A DNA stretch of 64,000 bases, from the NCBI GenBank assembly GCA_024233835.1, contig JACKPC010000004.1:184001-248000 (forward strand), read 5' to 3'. The DNA comes from Leptospiraceae bacterium (GTDB lineage: Bacteria; Spirochaetota; Leptospiria; Leptospirales; Leptospiraceae). The notes beneath the pieces were generated by a model that was not told the origin of the DNA, searched no databases, and saw only the letters and a program-made list of their open reading frames with translations. The translations under genes and the position numbers were made by a program. Below are positions 61,224 through 64,000 of the stretch, piece by piece; within the stretch, counting starts at the first letter, position 1; each line of letters starts with the position of its first letter.

Positions 61224-61244
61224 GCGAGCCACCGATGGCTCACC
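61224..61244. repeat. Intergenic hairpin of the GCGAGCC family
   Basis: GCGAGCCACCGATGGCTCAC: a 6-bp stem GAGCCA/TGGCTC with a CCGA loop. It lies between the DinB-like gene and the lipoprotein gene. Confidence 0.6.
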
Positions 61245-61260
61245 TTAAAGAAAGAATGAC

Positions 61261-62043
61261 CTACTTCGAGGTGCTATCTGAAGCTAAATATACGACCACA
61301 TGAAAACCCTTTTTTTCTTTTAAGAATAAGGTCATAAAAGGTACCTTAACGAGACGTAAAGAACCCATTTTTTGAATTCGTAATTCATACGTTTTTTCTG
61401 AATTCAAAGAATGCACTTTTGCCATTACCGGCTTAAACTCACCACCCAGAACAATTTTATAAGAAGCTGAAGACATTACCTGGGATAATATTTTCTCCAT
61501 TCCTCCTCCAAAAGGATCGGCCTGCTGATTATCTTCTTCCGGAGAAGGAGGTGCCGGAGTTTTTACATCATTAATAGGATGTAAAAGAGTAGTATCTTCT
61601 GCATTTTTACCATTTTTATCCTTGGGCATAAAAGTAAAAATTAAACTATTACGTTTTTGACTGTAACGGGGAAGAAGTGGATACCCATCTTCTACCATAA
61701 GTTTATCCGGAAGTTGTTTTAGATCTTTTATAGTATACTGGATTTCAAAACCGTATTCAAATTCATCTTTGGTTTCCTGAAACTTCAAATCTTTCACATA
61801 TTGTCCGATCTTTCCTTTAACTTCATCCTGGGAATTTTTAAATTTTTCCGGGATATTCTCCTTGGCCGCCCCTCCTCCCGGTAAACTTTTATCGTTTAAT
61901 AATGCACTGGATATAGAAAAACTCCAGCTTGATTCCACAGAACCGTCCTGTTTCCAATCGAGATAATGGACGATTTCAAAACAACCCTCAAAAGTAAAAA
62001 AAATGAAAAGAAACACAAACCAGCGCATCAAATACTTTTTCAT
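61261..62043 (-). CDS. Putative lipoprotein
   Basis: This 260-residue protein has a signal peptide with lipobox-like FEGC (Cys about 21) after MKKYLMRWFVFLFIFF. A Pro-rich, acidic linker (VKTPAPPSPEEDNQQ) divides it. No domain was recognised. It is divergent from telA across a 112-bp gap. Confidence 0.6.
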   Translation of the reverse strand: MKKYLMRWFVFLFIFFTFEGCFEIVHYLDWKQDGSVESSWSFSISSALLNDKSLPGGGAAKENIPEKFKNSQDEVKGKIGQYVKDLKFQETKDEFEYGFEIQYTIKDLKQLPDKLMVEDGYPLLPRYSQKRNSLIFTFMPKDKNGKNAEDTTLLHPINDVKTPAPPSPEEDNQQADPFGGGMEKILSQVMSSASYKIVLGGEFKPVMAKVHSLNSEKTYELRIQKMGSLRLVKVPFMTLFLKEKKGFHVVVYLASDSTSK

Positions 62044-62155
62044 ACAAATCTCCTGCTTTAAACTAAAGTCTAAGTTGTATACTTTCCTTTACAAGAAAAA
62101 ACTTGATTTAAAGGTTCATTCTCATAGAATAGGTGCTAAAATAGGAGGTGGATGA

Positions 62156-63277
62156 ATGTCAGAAGGTGCAGCCCAACAACAGGCACAGGCAACACAGATA
62201 ACCGAACAGGTAAAAAAAGAAATGCAGGTGGGAGAGATTATTAGTGATCTCGCTCCGGAGGATCAACAAAAAGTCAGAGAACTTGCCAAACAGATTAACA
62301 TAGATGATTCCCAGATGGTAATCCAGTACGGAGTGGAAGCTCAAAAAAGCATTTCTGAGTTTTCAGACCAGGTTCTTTCACAAATCAGGGCCAAGGACAC
62401 CGGGGAAACGGGAGAAATACTTTCCAGCCTGATGCTAAAAATGAAAGATCTGGATGTAGACAGTTTGAGTGAGGAAGATAGCTTCATCTCCAAAATCCCA
62501 TTTTTAGGCTCTCTTGTAAACTCATCCCGCAAATTCATTGCCCAGTATGATACCCTGAGCGAACAACTGGAGAAAATCATCGATGAGCTGCATAAATCCC
62601 GGATGAATCTTATCAAGGATATAACCCTGTTTGATAATATGTACAAGAAAAACCTGGAATATTTCAGGCAGCTCAATCACTACATCCTGGCCGGAGAATT
62701 AAGGTTAAAAGAACTACAGGAGAAAGATCTACCCGAATTACAGAAGAAAAGCGAGGCCAGTGGAGACCCCGTAGACGCTCAAAAATACCAGGACTTTGCC
62801 CAAATGGTAAATCGTTTCGAGAAAAAAATTCATGATCTCAAACTAAGCAAAATGTTATCTTTACAGACCGGTCCGCAAATCCGCCTTATCCAGAACGCAA
62901 ACCAGGTTCTGGTAGAAAAAATTCAGAGTTCCATTTTAAATACAATTCCCCTCTGGAAAAACCAGATGGTGATTGCAATAGGTCTCTTACGCCAGAAAAA
63001 GGCTCTTTCTGCCCAACAGGAAGTTACGAAAACTACGAACGATCTTTTAGCTAAAAATTCCGAAATGTTAAAAACCGGAACCATCGAAGTTGCAAAAGAA
63101 GCAGAAAAAGGCATTATTGAGCTGGAAACACTGAAGAAAATAAACAATGATTTAATTTCTACTATCGATGAAACTATCAAAATCCAGGAAGAAGGGAAGA
63201 AAAAACGCAAAGAAGCTGAAGGCGAACTTTCTCGCATGGAAGATGAAATTAAATCTAAGCTTTTAGAAATTAGATAA
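62156..63277 (+). CDS. TelA-family (toxic anion resistance) protein
   Basis: This 373-residue, mostly helical protein shows the TelA pattern: FISKIPFLGSLVNSSRKFI, LDELHKSRMNLIKDI-like IIDELHKSRMNLIKDI, TGPQIRLIQNANQVLVEKI and WKNQMVIAIGL. TelA proteins are linked to tellurite and stress response, but the mechanism is not clear. AGGAGG lies 8 nt before the ATG. It is followed 11 bp later by an XpaC-like gene, the usual pair. Confidence 0.87.
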   Translation: MSEGAAQQQAQATQITEQVKKEMQVGEIISDLAPEDQQKVRELAKQINIDDSQMVIQYGVEAQKSISEFSDQVLSQIRAKDTGETGEILSSLMLKMKDLDVDSLSEEDSFISKIPFLGSLVNSSRKFIAQYDTLSEQLEKIIDELHKSRMNLIKDITLFDNMYKKNLEYFRQLNHYILAGELRLKELQEKDLPELQKKSEASGDPVDAQKYQDFAQMVNRFEKKIHDLKLSKMLSLQTGPQIRLIQNANQVLVEKIQSSILNTIPLWKNQMVIAIGLLRQKKALSAQQEVTKTTNDLLAKNSEMLKTGTIEVAKEAEKGIIELETLKKINNDLISTIDETIKIQEEGKKKRKEAEGELSRMEDEIKSKLLEIR

Positions 63278-63288
63278 GAAGGAAAATT

Positions 63289-64000
63289 ATGCCGGAAAAT
63301 GAAAAAGAACAGGAAGAAAAGGCCTGGGCAAGACGGGCCCACCTTTCTTTACTCTTAGCTTATCCCCTTTTATTTGTACTCTTAATAAAGGGTGTCGCCT
63401 TTCCTTTTGTAATCAGTATGCTCGTGAGCATGTTTTTTCCCATTTATATCTGGATAGCAAAAGGTGGGAAATCCGAACTTGTAAAAGCCCATGCACAGGA
63501 GGCTACCTTTCTTCAAGCTTTTATGGCCCTTCTGGGTTTTGCCGCAGGTCAACTCTGGGGAGGAAGTGGAGTCACTGACAATATTCTTGCAACCTTCAGT
63601 TATTTCGGACTTTCCCTCTATCATCTTGGTTCGGTAATAACCGGTAGCATTAAGGCATCCTATAAAAAGTTTTTTAATTATCCTTTGAGTATTTTTCGCT
63701 TTTTTAGAAGCAGGCGTAAAGACAAAGAGGAAGAAGAACGGATTCTCAAAAAAGTCGATGCCCATACTGCTAAAATGTATAAAGAGGTCATGGCTAATGG
63801 GGAAAAGCAACTTTCAGAAATTCGAGATATTTCTAAAAAAATCGTAGATCCCGGTATCAAGCGAAAAGTGGAAGAAATCACGGGTCTAATTGAACAAATC
63901 TTTGAGAATTTTAAACAGGATCCCGCGGATATTAAAATGTCAAGGCAATTCCTCTCCTACTACCTCGATACTACCATGAAAATCCTGAGACAGTACAACA
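63289..64000 (+). CDS. XpaC-like protein (partial, C-terminus outside window)
   Basis: From the ATG at 63289 an open frame runs to the right edge without a stop (237 codons). It has three or four membrane helices (about 19-110), then a cytoplasmic part with RKVEEITGLIEQIFENF and RQFLSYYLDTTMKIL, the XpaC (5-bromo-4-chloroindolyl phosphate hydrolysis) signature. AAGGA precedes the ATG. It follows telA, a common pairing. Confidence 0.78.
   Translation, partial: MPENEKEQEEKAWARRAHLSLLLAYPLLFVLLIKGVAFPFVISMLVSMFFPIYIWIAKGGKSELVKAHAQEATFLQAFMALLGFAAGQLWGGSGVTDNILATFSYFGLSLYHLGSVITGSIKASYKKFFNYPLSIFRFFRSRRKDKEEEERILKKVDAHTAKMYKEVMANGEKQLSEIRDISKKIVDPGIKRKVEEITGLIEQIFENFKQDPADIKMSRQFLSYYLDTTMKILRQYN

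Noticed and set aside
63382..63881. Minus-strand ORFs at the right edge
   Set aside because: They lie opposite the XpaC-like frame, which is open to the end of the window and has the family signature.

Overview
The window looks like a chromosomal segment of a spirochaete of the order Leptospirales, most likely Leptospira or a close relative. The evidence is AT-rich DNA, a SpiroCoCo-type coiled-coil gene at the left edge, ribosomal proteins with Leptospira-like sequences (rplN insertion, rplO N-terminal extension), many putative lipoproteins and an unusually dense set of signalling genes. This placement comes from recalled protein families, not from a database search. I see no phage, insertion sequence, rRNA or CRISPR array.

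Layout. 1-7385: part of a large coiled-coil protein, a methyltransferase, a MORN-repeat lipoprotein overlapping a penicillin-binding protein 1C gene, and a GT-C-like membrane protein with a small partner. 7755-9794: an acyltransferase fused to a glycerol-3-phosphate dehydrogenase-like domain. 9854-27376 (minus strand): an EF-G/TetM-like GTPase, tuf, then the contiguous S10-spc-alpha cluster from rpsJ to rplQ, including secY, adk, infA, rpmJ and rpoA, closed by a strong hairpin terminator. 27587-31477: a secreted beta/gamma-crystallin-like protein, a MarR-controlled haloalkane dehalogenase/thioesterase unit with visible paired operators, and ilvE. 31635-35126: two tandem response regulators followed by NuoG and NuoI, both starting with TTG. 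35140-40802: a hydrolase, a rhomboid protease, an ankyrin lipoprotein, a 22-bp tandem repeat array, an M20 peptidase with a 50-residue small ORF behind it, and an AAA/PD-(D/E)XK protein.

40820-52185 (minus strand) is a nine-gene signalling block. It holds a partner-switching kinase and antagonist, a SpoIIE/PP2C phosphatase, a PilZ-methyltransferase fusion, a chemotaxis-type receptor, a double cyclic-nucleotide-binding protein, a class III nucleotide cyclase, a FecR-like protein and an envelope protein. Short gaps and overlaps suggest one or two operons linking membrane sensing, c-di-GMP, cyclic nucleotides and partner switching. 52373-54199 adds another HATPase protein, an SDR enzyme and an ArsR regulator. 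feoAB and two tRNA genes follow. 56948-64000 holds a second SpoIIE phosphatase, a paralogue of the envelope protein, hemB, a DinB-like protein, a lipoprotein, telA and a truncated xpaC-like gene.

The most interesting observations are the signalling block with its shared membrane sensor, the PilZ-methyltransferase fusion, the paired MarR operators, the acyltransferase-dehydrogenase fusion with a degenerate nucleotide-binding motif, the GTPase upstream of tuf, the tandem repeat array, and a family of dispersed intergenic hairpins.
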